NCBI GenBank assembly: GCA_002410065.1
Contig: DHQB01000017.1
Span: 1 to 64,000, forward strand
Source: Bacteroidales bacterium UBA5349
Lineage (GTDB): Bacteria > Bacteroidota > Bacteroidia > Bacteroidales > Tenuifilaceae
Direction: 5' to 3'
Length of the DNA stretch: 64,000 nt
Part shown: one piece after another, positions 37,575 to 45,317 of the stretch
Numbering within the stretch: position 1 is the stretch's first letter
Layout: each line of letters opens with the position of its first letter
Translations under genes and position numbers: made by a program
Notes under the pieces: model-generated
The model's database searches: none
Told to the model about the DNA's origin: nothing
What the model saw: only the letters and a program-made list of their open reading frames with translations

Positions 37575-37900
37575 TTGATTTTTTTAACGAATCTTTAAAA
37601 GTTCCGTTAAAGAAAATAACTATTCAGAATTTTGGGATAATATCATAATCATTAGTTCGACATAGTCTTCTTTTGCCCAATACTTCTCAAAAAAAAGAAC
37701 TTGTCACTACTGTGTTATTTTTTCGAACAACAACTTGAAAATCGCACTTTTATATGTAACCTTCATTACCAAGTCGTTAGTATACTATTTAAAAAATATT
37801 TATTTTAAAATTTTGCTTGAATTACCAATCCCTTTCATTAATTTTATTTCTGAATCAGAAGGTTAACACCTGATTTTAACTCCCTCAAACCTCAAGCAAA
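37575..37900. other. AT-rich intergenic region, nothing recognised
   Basis: About 325 bp between pepP and the small Cys-rich protein gene. I find no ORF, tRNA, hairpin terminator or standard promoter match. Confidence 0.5.
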
Positions 37901-38149
37901 ATGGAAAAAGAACAATGCTCAAAAGTGGTGAAATGTGCCCTTTTTAACGGCATAATACTTAAAAGATCTACCTCAGAAGATGTTTACAAAAACCTCTTCT
38001 GTAATGCAAGTAAAGAAAAATGGACTACCTGCAAGCGCTACCAAGTATCTGAGAAGGCTGGAAAATGTGCAGACTGGATACTACCCAACAGTACTCTTAC
38101 GGTTGATGAAATTATAAAAAAAATGAAAGAGAAAGGAGAGTTAGTATAG
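37901..38149 (+). CDS. Small four-cysteine-motif protein, possible metal or Fe-S binder
   Basis: The 82-residue protein carries spaced cysteines (Cys6, Cys12, Cys34, Cys43, Cys55) in a pattern I recognise from many small or C-terminal bacterial modules: KCALFN (usually KCPFFN), LFCN, CKRYQVSEKAGK (usually CARY-v-x-x-x-G) and then LPNS. Such modules often occur alone or behind sensor and chemotaxis domains and are presumed to bind a metal or cluster. That role is inference; the exact family has no name I can give. It stands alone, and the minus-strand tRNA-Leu terminator lies just beyond it. Confidence 0.7.
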   Translation: MEKEQCSKVVKCALFNGIILKRSTSEDVYKNLFCNASKEKWTTCKRYQVSEKAGKCADWILPNSTLTVDEIIKKMKEKGELV

Positions 38150-38179
38150 CCTAACATACCCTATCCAGGCAAGTATAAA

Positions 38180-38219
38180 ACAAAAAAATAAAACCCTGCA
38201 AACAATTGTTTGCAGGGTT
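38180..38219 (-). terminator. Intrinsic terminator after the tRNA-Leu pair
   Basis: A perfect 14-bp inverted repeat (38192-38205 with 38206-38219; AACCCTGCAAACAA). On the minus strand a T-rich run (complement of 38180-38193) follows, a few bases beyond the tRNA-Leu(GAG) 3' end. Confidence 0.85.
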
Positions 38220-38226
38220 AATGTAG

Positions 38227-38310
38227 TGCCCAGAACAAGACTCGAACTTGCACACCCTAACGGGCACCAGCCCCTCAAGCTGGCGTGTCTACCAATTTCA
38301 CCATCTGGGC
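38227..38310 (-). tRNA. tRNA-Leu (anticodon GAG)
   Basis: An 84-base class II tRNA on the minus strand: acceptor GCCCAGA/TCTGGGC with discriminator A, D arm with TGGTAGACACG, anticodon loop TTGAGGG in the stem CCAGC/GCTGG (anticodon GAG), variable arm TGCCCGTTAGGGTG and T arm AGTTCGAGTCT. It reads CUC/CUU. CCA is not encoded. It shares its acceptor stem with the neighbouring tRNA-Leu(CAG), suggesting descent from one duplication. Confidence 0.95.
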
Positions 38311-38382
38311 AATATGTAAAAGTACTTTAAAAACTTCAATTTGCTAAACCTCAAACTAGCGTGACTATATACATTGGGTTTG

Positions 38383-38466
38383 TGCCCAGAACAGGGCTCG
38401 AACCTGCACATCATTGCTGATACTAGTCCCTGAAACTAGCGCGTCTACCAATTCCGCCATCTGGGC
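38383..38466 (-). tRNA. tRNA-Leu (anticodon CAG)
   Basis: An 84-base class II tRNA on the minus strand with acceptor GCCCAGA/TCTGGGC, discriminator A, anticodon loop TTCAGGG in the stem CTAGT/ACTAG (anticodon CAG), a long variable arm and T arm GGTTCGAGCCC. It reads CUG. CCA is not encoded. It is upstream of tRNA-Leu(GAG) with 72 bases between. A -7-like TAACTTTG (complement of 38480-38487) lies 14 bases upstream of the tRNA. Confidence 0.95.
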
Positions 38467-38542
38467 TTTTTAGTGGATGCAAAGTTAATAAAAAAATGAT
38501 TTTACTGGCATACTCATTCACAAATTTTATTGTTGTGCCGTA

Positions 38543-40708
38543 CTATAGGTTTGCCTTTACATAGTTTGTTAGCAGGGTATACAAGTGCAACCTTGTATTT
38601 CCACCGTAGATACTATGGTTTTTATCTGGATACAGCATCATATCAAACTGCTTATTTGCCTGAATCAACTTTTCAGCCATCTCAATAGAATTCTGTAAAT
38701 GCACATTATCATCGGCTGTGCCGTGTACTAATAAAAGTTTACCCTGTAAACCATCCACATGATTAATGGGCGAGTTATCATCATACCCATCAGCATTATC
38801 CTTAGGCAGCCCCATAAATCGCTCAGTGTAAACCGAATCGTAGTAGCGCCAGTTGGTAACGGGAGCAACTGCAATCGCCATGCTAAAAACATCAGGTGCT
38901 TTAAAAAGACATAGCGACGACATATAACCTCCGTAACTCCACCCCCATATCCCAATCCTATCTTTATCAACAAAGGGTAAACTCTGCAAATACTTGCCTG
39001 TCTCAATCTGGTCGATGCTCTCGTAGTGACCAAGCTGCCCGTAGGTTATTTTTCTAAAATCCTCTCCCCTACCTCCAGTTCCTCTCCCATCTACACTAAC
39101 AACTAGGTAGCCTTCTGATGCAAGATACTCATCCCAACTCACAGAAAATCTATCGACCACACTGCGTGAATTTGGACCACTGTATTGATTCAAAAAGACA
39201 GGATATTTTGTATGCTCCGAAAAGCCAATTGGTTTTACCATATACCCATTTAGCTCAACCCCCTCTGATGTTTTAAAACTAAAAAACTCTTTTTTAGGTA
39301 TTTGATACTCACTAAGTGTTGAGCTAAGCTCAGCATTGTCTTCAAGCATTCTAATCTGCTTCCCCTTAGCATTATGCAGCGTAACTTGTGTTGGCGTTGA
39401 AATGGACGAGTAAAAATGGATGTAGTACTTATAGCCATTGCTAAAACTGGCCGAATTTGTTCCTGAACTCTGCGATAGTTTTATGCTCTTTTTACCATCA
39501 AACGACGAGTAGTAAACGGCTGTTCTCATTGGTGAACCATCAAAGGCCTGATAGTAAACCCTTTTCTTTTGAGCATCGTAACCATAAATCTCAATTACCT
39601 CATTATTCCCATTGGTCAATTGGTTTACCAACTTACCATTCATACCATACAGATAAAGATGATTAAACCCATTGCGCTCACTTGGCACTATAAAAAACTT
39701 TCCATCCTCAGTAAAAATTGGATAGTTATCTGTTGGCTCCTCAATATAATGCTTATTTGTTTCGGTGTATAGCGTGGTCGATTCTCCGGTAGTTGGGTTA
39801 CCCATCAACAAATCAATTTTGTTCTGAAGTCGGTTTAACCGAACCATGCACAATTTACTCGAGTCAAAGGTCCATTTAATACGGGCTATATACTGGTCTG
39901 TTTCCTCTCCAGTATCCATCACACGTATCCCATTTGCTTCAACATTATAAACATGAATTGTAACCAATGAGTTCAGTTCTCCTGCCTTTGGGTATTTAAA
40001 AGAGTAGTTTGGTGGATAGAGCTCATTCATGTATAATGGCATATTGAATAGTTCCACATTACTCTCGTCAAACCTGTAGAATGCTAAATTCTTGCTATCG
40101 GGACTCCACTGCATCCCAGTTACCAAATGAAACTCCTCCTCGTACACCCAATCGGCTGCTCCATTAATAATTTGGTTAAATAGTCCATCGGGGGTTATCT
40201 GTTGCTCATTGTTCCTTGACAGATATTTTATAAAGATGTTATTGTTGCGCACAAAGGCAACCATATCCCCATTAGGTGAAAAAGTAGCAAGCATCTGATT
40301 CCCATTTTTTGATAAAGGGAAAACTTCTTTTTTCTCAATATCGTAAATATAGTAATAAGCAGTAAAAGAGTGTCTATACACAGATTCAACATCCGTAGCT
40401 AATAGTATCTTCTTCTCATCAGCGCTAAGTTCGTAGTTTCTTATCTGCTTAAGCGAAGGAATATTAAAATTATCGGCATCAAAAAGAACACCAACCTTCT
40501 CCCCAGTTGCATAACTGTACCTTACAATTTTGCCGCCGCGCTCAAGGGTTGAGTAATGCTCACCATCGTTTAACGAGGTTAACCCCCAAACTGATGATGG
40601 GCGAAAAGTCCCGTTAACATTCAGATCTTCGAGCGTAATACTTTTGTTTTGGCTAATTGCAAAAAAGGTAATCGCTACCGATGCAAAAAGGAGGAGAACA
40701 CGTTTCAT
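38543..40708 (-). CDS. Dipeptidyl peptidase IV-like S9 peptidase, exported
   Basis: The 721-residue exported serine peptidase has a signal peptide (cleavage after FFAISQ), an eight-bladed beta-propeller (about 40-460) and an alpha/beta hydrolase domain (about 480-721). The catalytic triad is visible: Ser in GWSYGGYM, Asp in GTADDNVH and His in KNHSIYGG. The propeller contains DWVYEEEF, the double-Glu motif that in DPP IV binds the substrate N-terminus. So it should release Xaa-Pro or Xaa-Ala dipeptides, as in Porphyromonas DPP IV. It fits a protein-degrading lifestyle, together with aminopeptidase P nearby. Confidence 0.93.
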   Translation of the reverse strand: MKRVLLLFASVAITFFAISQNKSITLEDLNVNGTFRPSSVWGLTSLNDGEHYSTLERGGKIVRYSYATGEKVGVLFDADNFNIPSLKQIRNYELSADEKKILLATDVESVYRHSFTAYYYIYDIEKKEVFPLSKNGNQMLATFSPNGDMVAFVRNNNIFIKYLSRNNEQQITPDGLFNQIINGAADWVYEEEFHLVTGMQWSPDSKNLAFYRFDESNVELFNMPLYMNELYPPNYSFKYPKAGELNSLVTIHVYNVEANGIRVMDTGEETDQYIARIKWTFDSSKLCMVRLNRLQNKIDLLMGNPTTGESTTLYTETNKHYIEEPTDNYPIFTEDGKFFIVPSERNGFNHLYLYGMNGKLVNQLTNGNNEVIEIYGYDAQKKRVYYQAFDGSPMRTAVYYSSFDGKKSIKLSQSSGTNSASFSNGYKYYIHFYSSISTPTQVTLHNAKGKQIRMLEDNAELSSTLSEYQIPKKEFFSFKTSEGVELNGYMVKPIGFSEHTKYPVFLNQYSGPNSRSVVDRFSVSWDEYLASEGYLVVSVDGRGTGGRGEDFRKITYGQLGHYESIDQIETGKYLQSLPFVDKDRIGIWGWSYGGYMSSLCLFKAPDVFSMAIAVAPVTNWRYYDSVYTERFMGLPKDNADGYDDNSPINHVDGLQGKLLLVHGTADDNVHLQNSIEMAEKLIQANKQFDMMLYPDKNHSIYGGNTRLHLYTLLTNYVKANL

Positions 40709-40856
40709 AATCGAATATTTTAATATTTATGTTTAAATCTCATAGTATGAGACAAACATACAGCTAAATGGATTAAGCCAAATCCATCAAATCTAATAAA
40801 TATTTGTAAAAAGAAATATTAGCCATATTTTTGGATGAAAATAACACGACATCTGC

Positions 40857-41387
40857 ATGAATGCAAAAAAACTAGAGCTAAAACGTTTTCAAAAAACAAT
40901 TGATTTTTTAAAAAAAGTTGAGCCAAACTGCAAGCATATACTCGATTTAGGCGTAAAGAATCGCCTATCAGAAAAACTCATATCACTAGGTTACAATGTA
41001 CAAAACACGATAGGTGAAGACCTTGACCATGAGCCTGAATCGATAGCAAAGTACAACAATGCTGAGGTGATAACAGCTTTCGAAATACTTGAGCACTTAG
41101 TATCACCCTTTCTGCTGCTTAAAAACCTCCCTGCAAACAGATTGGTTGTTACTGTTCCATTGAGGTTATGGTTCTCAAAACCATACCGAAACCTTAACGA
41201 TAAATTCGATTGGCACTACCATGAGTTTGAGTCATGGCAATTCGATATGCTTCTAAAAAAAGCAGGATGGGAGATTACATATAGTGAGAAATGGACAGCC
41301 CCAACCTACCAAATAGGCATTCGCCCCATTCTCAGGTATTTCTATCCTAGATTCTACGCTGTACACGCAATACGGACAAAAGATTAA
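40857..41387 (+). CDS. Class I SAM-dependent methyltransferase (Methyltransf_11/23 type)
   Basis: The 176-residue protein has a short methyltransferase fold: KHILDLGVKNRLSEKLISLGY for the SAM loop (glycine-poor compared with the usual GxGxG), an acidic end at EDLDHEPE, and ITAFEILEHLVSPFLLL with the EVLEH-like motif, then VVTVPLRLWFSKPY. The domain is small and the substrate unknown. Similar proteins often act in cell-surface polysaccharide or ubiquinone-type pathways, but the neighbours do not say. It is transcribed toward thrS with 106 bases between. Confidence 0.75.
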   Translation: MNAKKLELKRFQKTIDFLKKVEPNCKHILDLGVKNRLSEKLISLGYNVQNTIGEDLDHEPESIAKYNNAEVITAFEILEHLVSPFLLLKNLPANRLVVTVPLRLWFSKPYRNLNDKFDWHYHEFESWQFDMLLKKAGWEITYSEKWTAPTYQIGIRPILRYFYPRFYAVHAIRTKD

Positions 41388-41455
41388 CCCCACTTATTTT
41401 TTTGCTCAACCCATGAACTTTGGCGCTTATTTCCTGTTAATTCAATAATAATGAT

Positions 41456-41463
41456 TAACTTCG
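41456..41463 (+). promoter_or_regulatory. Candidate -7 box of thrS
   Basis: TAACTTCG at 41456-41463 lies 30 bases before the thrS start codon, with CTG 19 bases upstream as a weak -33. The same octamer occurs before comEC and rpoD. Confidence 0.4.
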
Positions 41464-41493
41464 CACTCGTTTTTTTTCAATAATTTACACAAT

Positions 41494-43428
41494 ATGATTA
41501 AAATAACTTTCCCCGATGGTAGCACCCGCGAGTTTAACAAAGGGGCTACTGGATATGATATAGCAAAAAACATCTCCGATCGATTGGCCAAAGAAGTGCT
41601 ATCGGTAACGGTTAACGGCGATGTTTGGGATCTTACCCGCCCCATAATTACTGACGCCTCTGTTAAACTTCACAAATGGGATGAGGATGAGGCAAAACAC
41701 GCATTCTGGCACTCATCGGCTCACCTTATGGCTGAGGCCATTGAAAGCCTTTACCCTGGCGTTAAGCTAGGCATTGGTCCAAGTATTGAGAATGGCTTCT
41801 ACTATGATATCGATTTTGGCGACAACCCTATTTCCGATGCAGATTTCCCAAATATTGAGAAAAAAATGCAGGAAATTGTTCAATCAAAAGAGGCTATTGT
41901 TCGTAAAGAAGTATCGAAAGCCGAAGCTCTTGATACGTATACAAAAAAAGGCGACCCCTATAAAGTTGAATTGATAAGTGGCCTTGAGGATGGAACAATT
42001 TCATTCTATACACAAGGAAACTTTACTGATCTATGCCGTGGACCCCACCTCCCCGACACAAGTTATATAAAGGCGTTTAAGCTCTTATCGCTTGCAGGAG
42101 CATATTGGAGGGGTAACGAGAAAAACAAGCAGTTGACCCGCATTTATGGTATTTCGTTCCCAAAAAAATCATTGCTCGATGAGTATCTAGTAATGCTTGA
42201 AGAGGCAAAGAAGCGTGATCACCGCAAGATTGGCAAAGAGTTAGAATTATTCACCTTCTCGCAAAAAGTTGGGCAAGGACTTCCTTTATGGCTTCCTAAA
42301 GGAGCTCAGCTGCGCGAGCGTCTTGAGCAATTCTTAAAAGGTGTTCAAAAGAGATACGGTTACGAACAGGTTATTACCCCTCACATTGGGCAAAAGGAAC
42401 TTTACGTAACATCAGGGCATTACGCTAAATACGGAAAAGATTCATTTCAGCCAATACATACACCTGCTGAAGGCGAAGAGTTTTTGCTTAAACCCATGAA
42501 CTGCCCTCATCACTGCGAAATTTATAAATTTAAACCACGATCATATAAGGATCTCCCGGTGCGGATGGCCGAATTCGGAACGGTTTACCGTTACGAACAA
42601 AGTGGTGAACTACATGGATTAACAAGGGTTAGAGGATTTACACAAGATGATGCACATATCTTCTGCCGCCCCGACCAGCTAGGGGAAGAATTTATGAAGG
42701 TTATTGATATTGTTCTTTATATCTTTAAAACACTTGACTTTAAAGACTTTACTGCACAAATATCGCTACGCGACCCCAACGATAAGGAAAAATACATAGG
42801 TTCCGATGAGAATTGGGAAAAAGCAGAGCAAGCAATAATTGAGGCTGTTAAGGCCAAAGGCCTAAATACAACAACAGAACTTGGCGAAGCGGCATTTTAT
42901 GGACCAAAACTCGACTTTATGGTTAAGGATGCCATAGGCCGTAAGTGGCAGTTAGGAACTATTCAGGTTGACTATAACCTACCTGAACGTTTTGAATTGG
43001 AGTACATTGGTGCTGACGACAAGAAACACCGTCCAATTATGATCCACAGAGCACCATTTGGATCAATGGAGCGATTTGTTGCCGTACTAATTGAGCACTC
43101 AGGCGGAAAATTCCCCCTTTGGCTAGCCCCAGATCAGGTGGTAGTTCTACCTATCAGCGAAAAATATAACGATTACGCAAAAAAAGTTGCTGATTTCTTA
43201 AATAATTACGATATTCGCACCCTGATTGACGAGAGGAACGAAAAGATAGGTAAGAAGATAAGGGACAACGAGTTAAAGCGAATTCCTTTTCTACTAATTG
43301 TTGGTGAAAAGGAAGAAGCCGAAGGTTTGGTTTCAGTTCGAGTTCAAGGCGAAGGCGACAAAGGCCAAATGAAACTTGCCGAATTTGCTGACCATGTCAA
43401 TCAAGAGATAAAAAAACAAGTTGAGTAG
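41494..43428 (+). CDS. thrS: Threonyl-tRNA synthetase
   Basis: The 644-residue class II synthetase charges tRNA-Thr. It contains the TGS domain (1-62), the editing domain with the HxxxH motif (HSSAHLMAEA) and TDLCRGPHLP, the catalytic core with zinc ligands in MNCPHHCEIY, motif 2 (FGTVYRYEQSGELHGLTRVRGFTQDDAHIF) and motif 3 (HRAPFGSMERFVAVLIEH), and the C-terminal anticodon-binding domain (about 545-640). Length is standard. It is the first gene of a thrS-infC-rpmI-rplT group. Confidence 0.97.
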   Translation: MIKITFPDGSTREFNKGATGYDIAKNISDRLAKEVLSVTVNGDVWDLTRPIITDASVKLHKWDEDEAKHAFWHSSAHLMAEAIESLYPGVKLGIGPSIENGFYYDIDFGDNPISDADFPNIEKKMQEIVQSKEAIVRKEVSKAEALDTYTKKGDPYKVELISGLEDGTISFYTQGNFTDLCRGPHLPDTSYIKAFKLLSLAGAYWRGNEKNKQLTRIYGISFPKKSLLDEYLVMLEEAKKRDHRKIGKELELFTFSQKVGQGLPLWLPKGAQLRERLEQFLKGVQKRYGYEQVITPHIGQKELYVTSGHYAKYGKDSFQPIHTPAEGEEFLLKPMNCPHHCEIYKFKPRSYKDLPVRMAEFGTVYRYEQSGELHGLTRVRGFTQDDAHIFCRPDQLGEEFMKVIDIVLYIFKTLDFKDFTAQISLRDPNDKEKYIGSDENWEKAEQAIIEAVKAKGLNTTTELGEAAFYGPKLDFMVKDAIGRKWQLGTIQVDYNLPERFELEYIGADDKKHRPIMIHRAPFGSMERFVAVLIEHSGGKFPLWLAPDQVVVLPISEKYNDYAKKVADFLNNYDIRTLIDERNEKIGKKIRDNELKRIPFLLIVGEKEEAEGLVSVRVQGEGDKGQMKLAEFADHVNQEIKKQVE

Positions 43429-43451
43429 TAAATATATTTATTAACTAAATT

Positions 43452-43468
43452 AGGAGGGACAGAGTATA
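43452..43468 (+). promoter_or_regulatory. Strong Shine-Dalgarno sequence in front of an AUA start codon of infC
   Basis: AGGAGG at 43452-43457 is followed after eight bases by ATA at 43466-43468. Most starts in this window have no such sequence, so a perfect one here points to ATA as the initiation codon. Confidence 0.75.
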
Positions 43469-44020
43469 GCACCACCAATTATTAAACGAGGACGTCAACA
43501 GGAAAGCAAACACCTTATAAACGAGTTCATCCGTGTGAAGGTGGTTCGAGTAGTAGGGGATAACATTGAAGGCGGAGTAATGTCAATTGAAGAAGCCCGT
43601 AAGTTATCCGAAGAAATGGAACTCGACCTGGTATTAATCTCCGAAAAGGCCGATCCGCCTGTTTGTAGGATTATTGATTACCAAAAATTCCTGTATCAGC
43701 AAAAAAAGAAGCAGAAAGAAATTAGGGCAAACGCTCAAAAAGTTGTGGTTAAGGAGATTCGATTTGGCCCCAACACCGATGAGCATGATTACGTCTTTAA
43801 GCTTAAACACGCTGAAAAATTCCTAATCGATGGAGCAAAAGTAAAAGCTTTCGTGTTCTTTAAAGGGCGTTCAATTCTGTTTAAAGAAAAAGGTGAAATA
43901 CTCTTGCTGCGTTTTGCTCAAGATCTAGAGGAAGTTGGAAAAGTTGAGCAACTACCAAAACTTGAAGGTAAACGGATGATAATGTTCATCAGCCCCAAAG
44001 TAGTTAAAAAGAAGAGTTAG
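43466..44020 (+). CDS. infC: Translation initiation factor IF-3, starting at AUA
   Basis: IF-3 binds the 30S subunit, checks the initiator tRNA and start codon, and prevents early 50S joining. From ATA 43466 the protein is 184 residues, beginning (M)APPIIKRGRQQESKHLINEF and continuing IRVKVVRVVGDNIEGG. This N-terminus contains the family-wide INexIR pattern, which is lost if one uses the GTG at 43535. Upstream in frame there is a stop (TAG 43451) and no ATG, GTG or TTG. The C-terminal domain (about 90-175) has the usual KEIRFGPNTDEHDY. In E. coli infC starts at AUU and IF-3 represses its own synthesis by rejecting it; the AUA here suggests the same control. Confidence 0.9.
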   Translation: MAPPIIKRGRQQESKHLINEFIRVKVVRVVGDNIEGGVMSIEEARKLSEEMELDLVLISEKADPPVCRIIDYQKFLYQQKKKQKEIRANAQKVVVKEIRFGPNTDEHDYVFKLKHAEKFLIDGAKVKAFVFFKGRSILFKEKGEILLLRFAQDLEEVGKVEQLPKLEGKRMIMFISPKVVKKKS

Positions 44021-44050
44021 AGATTTTTGTAAACTAAATATCCAAGGAGA

Positions 44051-44248
44051 ATGCCTAAAGTAAAAACAAATTCCGGTGCAAAAAAACGTTTTGTTTTAAC
44101 CGGTACAGGGAAGATTAAGCGTAAACACGCCTACAAAAGCCACATCCTTACTAAAAAAACAACCAAGCAAAAGCGCAATCTTACGCACTCAGGCTTGGTA
44201 AGTAAGTCTGACACCAACAATGTTAAGCATATGTTGGGGCTTAGGTAA
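44051..44248 (+). CDS. rpmI: 50S ribosomal protein L35
   Basis: A 65-residue basic protein of standard length: MPKVKTNSGAKKRF at the N-terminus, GKIKRKHAYKSHILTKK and the C-terminal VKHMLGL. It lies 30 bases after infC and is preceded by AAGGAGA close to the ATG. Confidence 0.96.
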   Translation: MPKVKTNSGAKKRFVLTGTGKIKRKHAYKSHILTKKTTKQKRNLTHSGLVSKSDTNNVKHMLGLR

Positions 44249-44353
44249 GCAGTATTACATTTTTTGAAGTTACTTATTTTTTTAACCAAGAGTGCATTAG
44301 CAAAAAAGAGTTCGCACGGTCGAATCGCTAACCATTCGTAAACAAAATTAATT

Positions 44354-44698
44354 ATGCCACGTTCAGTCAACGCAGTTGCATCAAGGGCCAGGAGAAAAAA
44401 GATCCTCAAGCAAACAAAAGGAAACTTCCTTTCGCGCCGTAATGTTTACACTGTTGCAAAAAATACCCTTGAAAAGGGTTTGCAATATGCATATCGCGAT
44501 CGCAAGAAGAAAAAAGGAGAATTTAGAGCACTTTGGATTCAGCGTATTAATGCTGGGGCCAGAATGTACGGTATGTCCTACTCTGAGTTCATGGGCAAAA
44601 TCAACGAGAAAGGAATTGCCTTAAATCGCAAAGTACTTGCCGATATGGCAATGAATCATCCAGAAGCCTTTAAGGCAGTTGTTGATTCACTAAAATAG
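44354..44698 (+). CDS. rplT: 50S ribosomal protein L20
   Basis: A 114-residue protein of standard length with MPRSVNAVASRARRKKIL, the NVYTVAKNTLEKGLQYAYRDRK helix region and RINAGARMYGMSYSEFM. L20 is needed early in 50S assembly and represses its own operon in several bacteria by binding the mRNA. The 105-base gap from rpmI (44249-44353) may hold such a regulatory structure, but I could not confirm one. A terminator follows. Confidence 0.97.
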   Translation: MPRSVNAVASRARRKKILKQTKGNFLSRRNVYTVAKNTLEKGLQYAYRDRKKKKGEFRALWIQRINAGARMYGMSYSEFMGKINEKGIALNRKVLADMAMNHPEAFKAVVDSLK

Positions 44699-44725
44699 CC
44701 AGATAGTTTAGACAACTTCATAGAG

Positions 44726-44752
44726 AGGGAAGATATTTCTTCCCTTTTTTTC
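44726..44752 (+). terminator. Intrinsic terminator of the thrS-infC-rpmI-rplT group
   Basis: An 8-bp stem AGGGAAGA (44726-44733) / TCTTCCCT (44738-44745), a four-base loop and a T run, 28 bases beyond the rplT stop. Confidence 0.87.
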
Positions 44753-44808
44753 GTTTTAATTACCCGATTTTTTTGCTACATTTACCCAAACGACCCAATA
44801 AGATAAAA

Positions 44809-45183
44809 ATGCTTCCCCTTAGAAAAGAAGAAACCCCATTCACACCAGAAATAACCCTCGACAAGGAAAGAAGTCGATTTGAGTTTTATGGTAAATGTTA
44901 TCCCGAGGATGCCAAAGAATTCTTTGAGCCTATTATTGATTGGTTTCGTGAATACGTTGTCTCTCCAAATAGAGAGACACTTATTCTTTTCAAACTCGAT
45001 TATTTTAACACTGCATCTTCAAAACGCATTATTGACATCCTCAATATTCTAAAAGAGATACACAAGCAAAAAAAGGTTATCATGATTCATTGGCACTATA
45101 GAACTGGCGATGAAGATATGTTTGAAACCGGTGAAACTTTTTCGGAAATCGTAAACCTCCCCTTTAAGTTTACCCCTTACTAA
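44809..45183 (+). CDS. Second SiaC-family (DUF1987) regulatory protein
   Basis: Starting at ATG 44809 the protein has 124 residues; an upstream ATG at 44773 would overlap the T-rich tail region and adds an unlike segment. It resembles the product at 22063-22458: TPFTPEITLDKERSRFEFYGKC, EDAKEFFEPIIDWFREY, FKLDYFNTASSKRIIDIL and YRTGDEDMFETGE. In SiaC the corresponding Ser/Thr region is the phosphorylation site. No partner kinase or phosphatase is nearby. It is monocistronic between rplT and the HtrA gene. Confidence 0.8.
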   Translation: MLPLRKEETPFTPEITLDKERSRFEFYGKCYPEDAKEFFEPIIDWFREYVVSPNRETLILFKLDYFNTASSKRIIDILNILKEIHKQKKVIMIHWHYRTGDEDMFETGETFSEIVNLPFKFTPY

Positions 45184-45317
45184 GCACTGTAATATTTTCA
45201 GTAATTGACATAGTTTGCTGTGGAAAAAATGTCAGTTTTGTTAACATGTGTTAAGCCAGGCAGTTAGCAAATCATAAGGCATGAGTTTTGAACGTTCATA
45301 TTTATAAATCAATAAAA

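Noticed and set aside
43535..44020. IF-3 starting at GTG 43535
   Set aside because: It would lose the conserved INEFIR segment and ignores the strong ribosome binding site at 43452.
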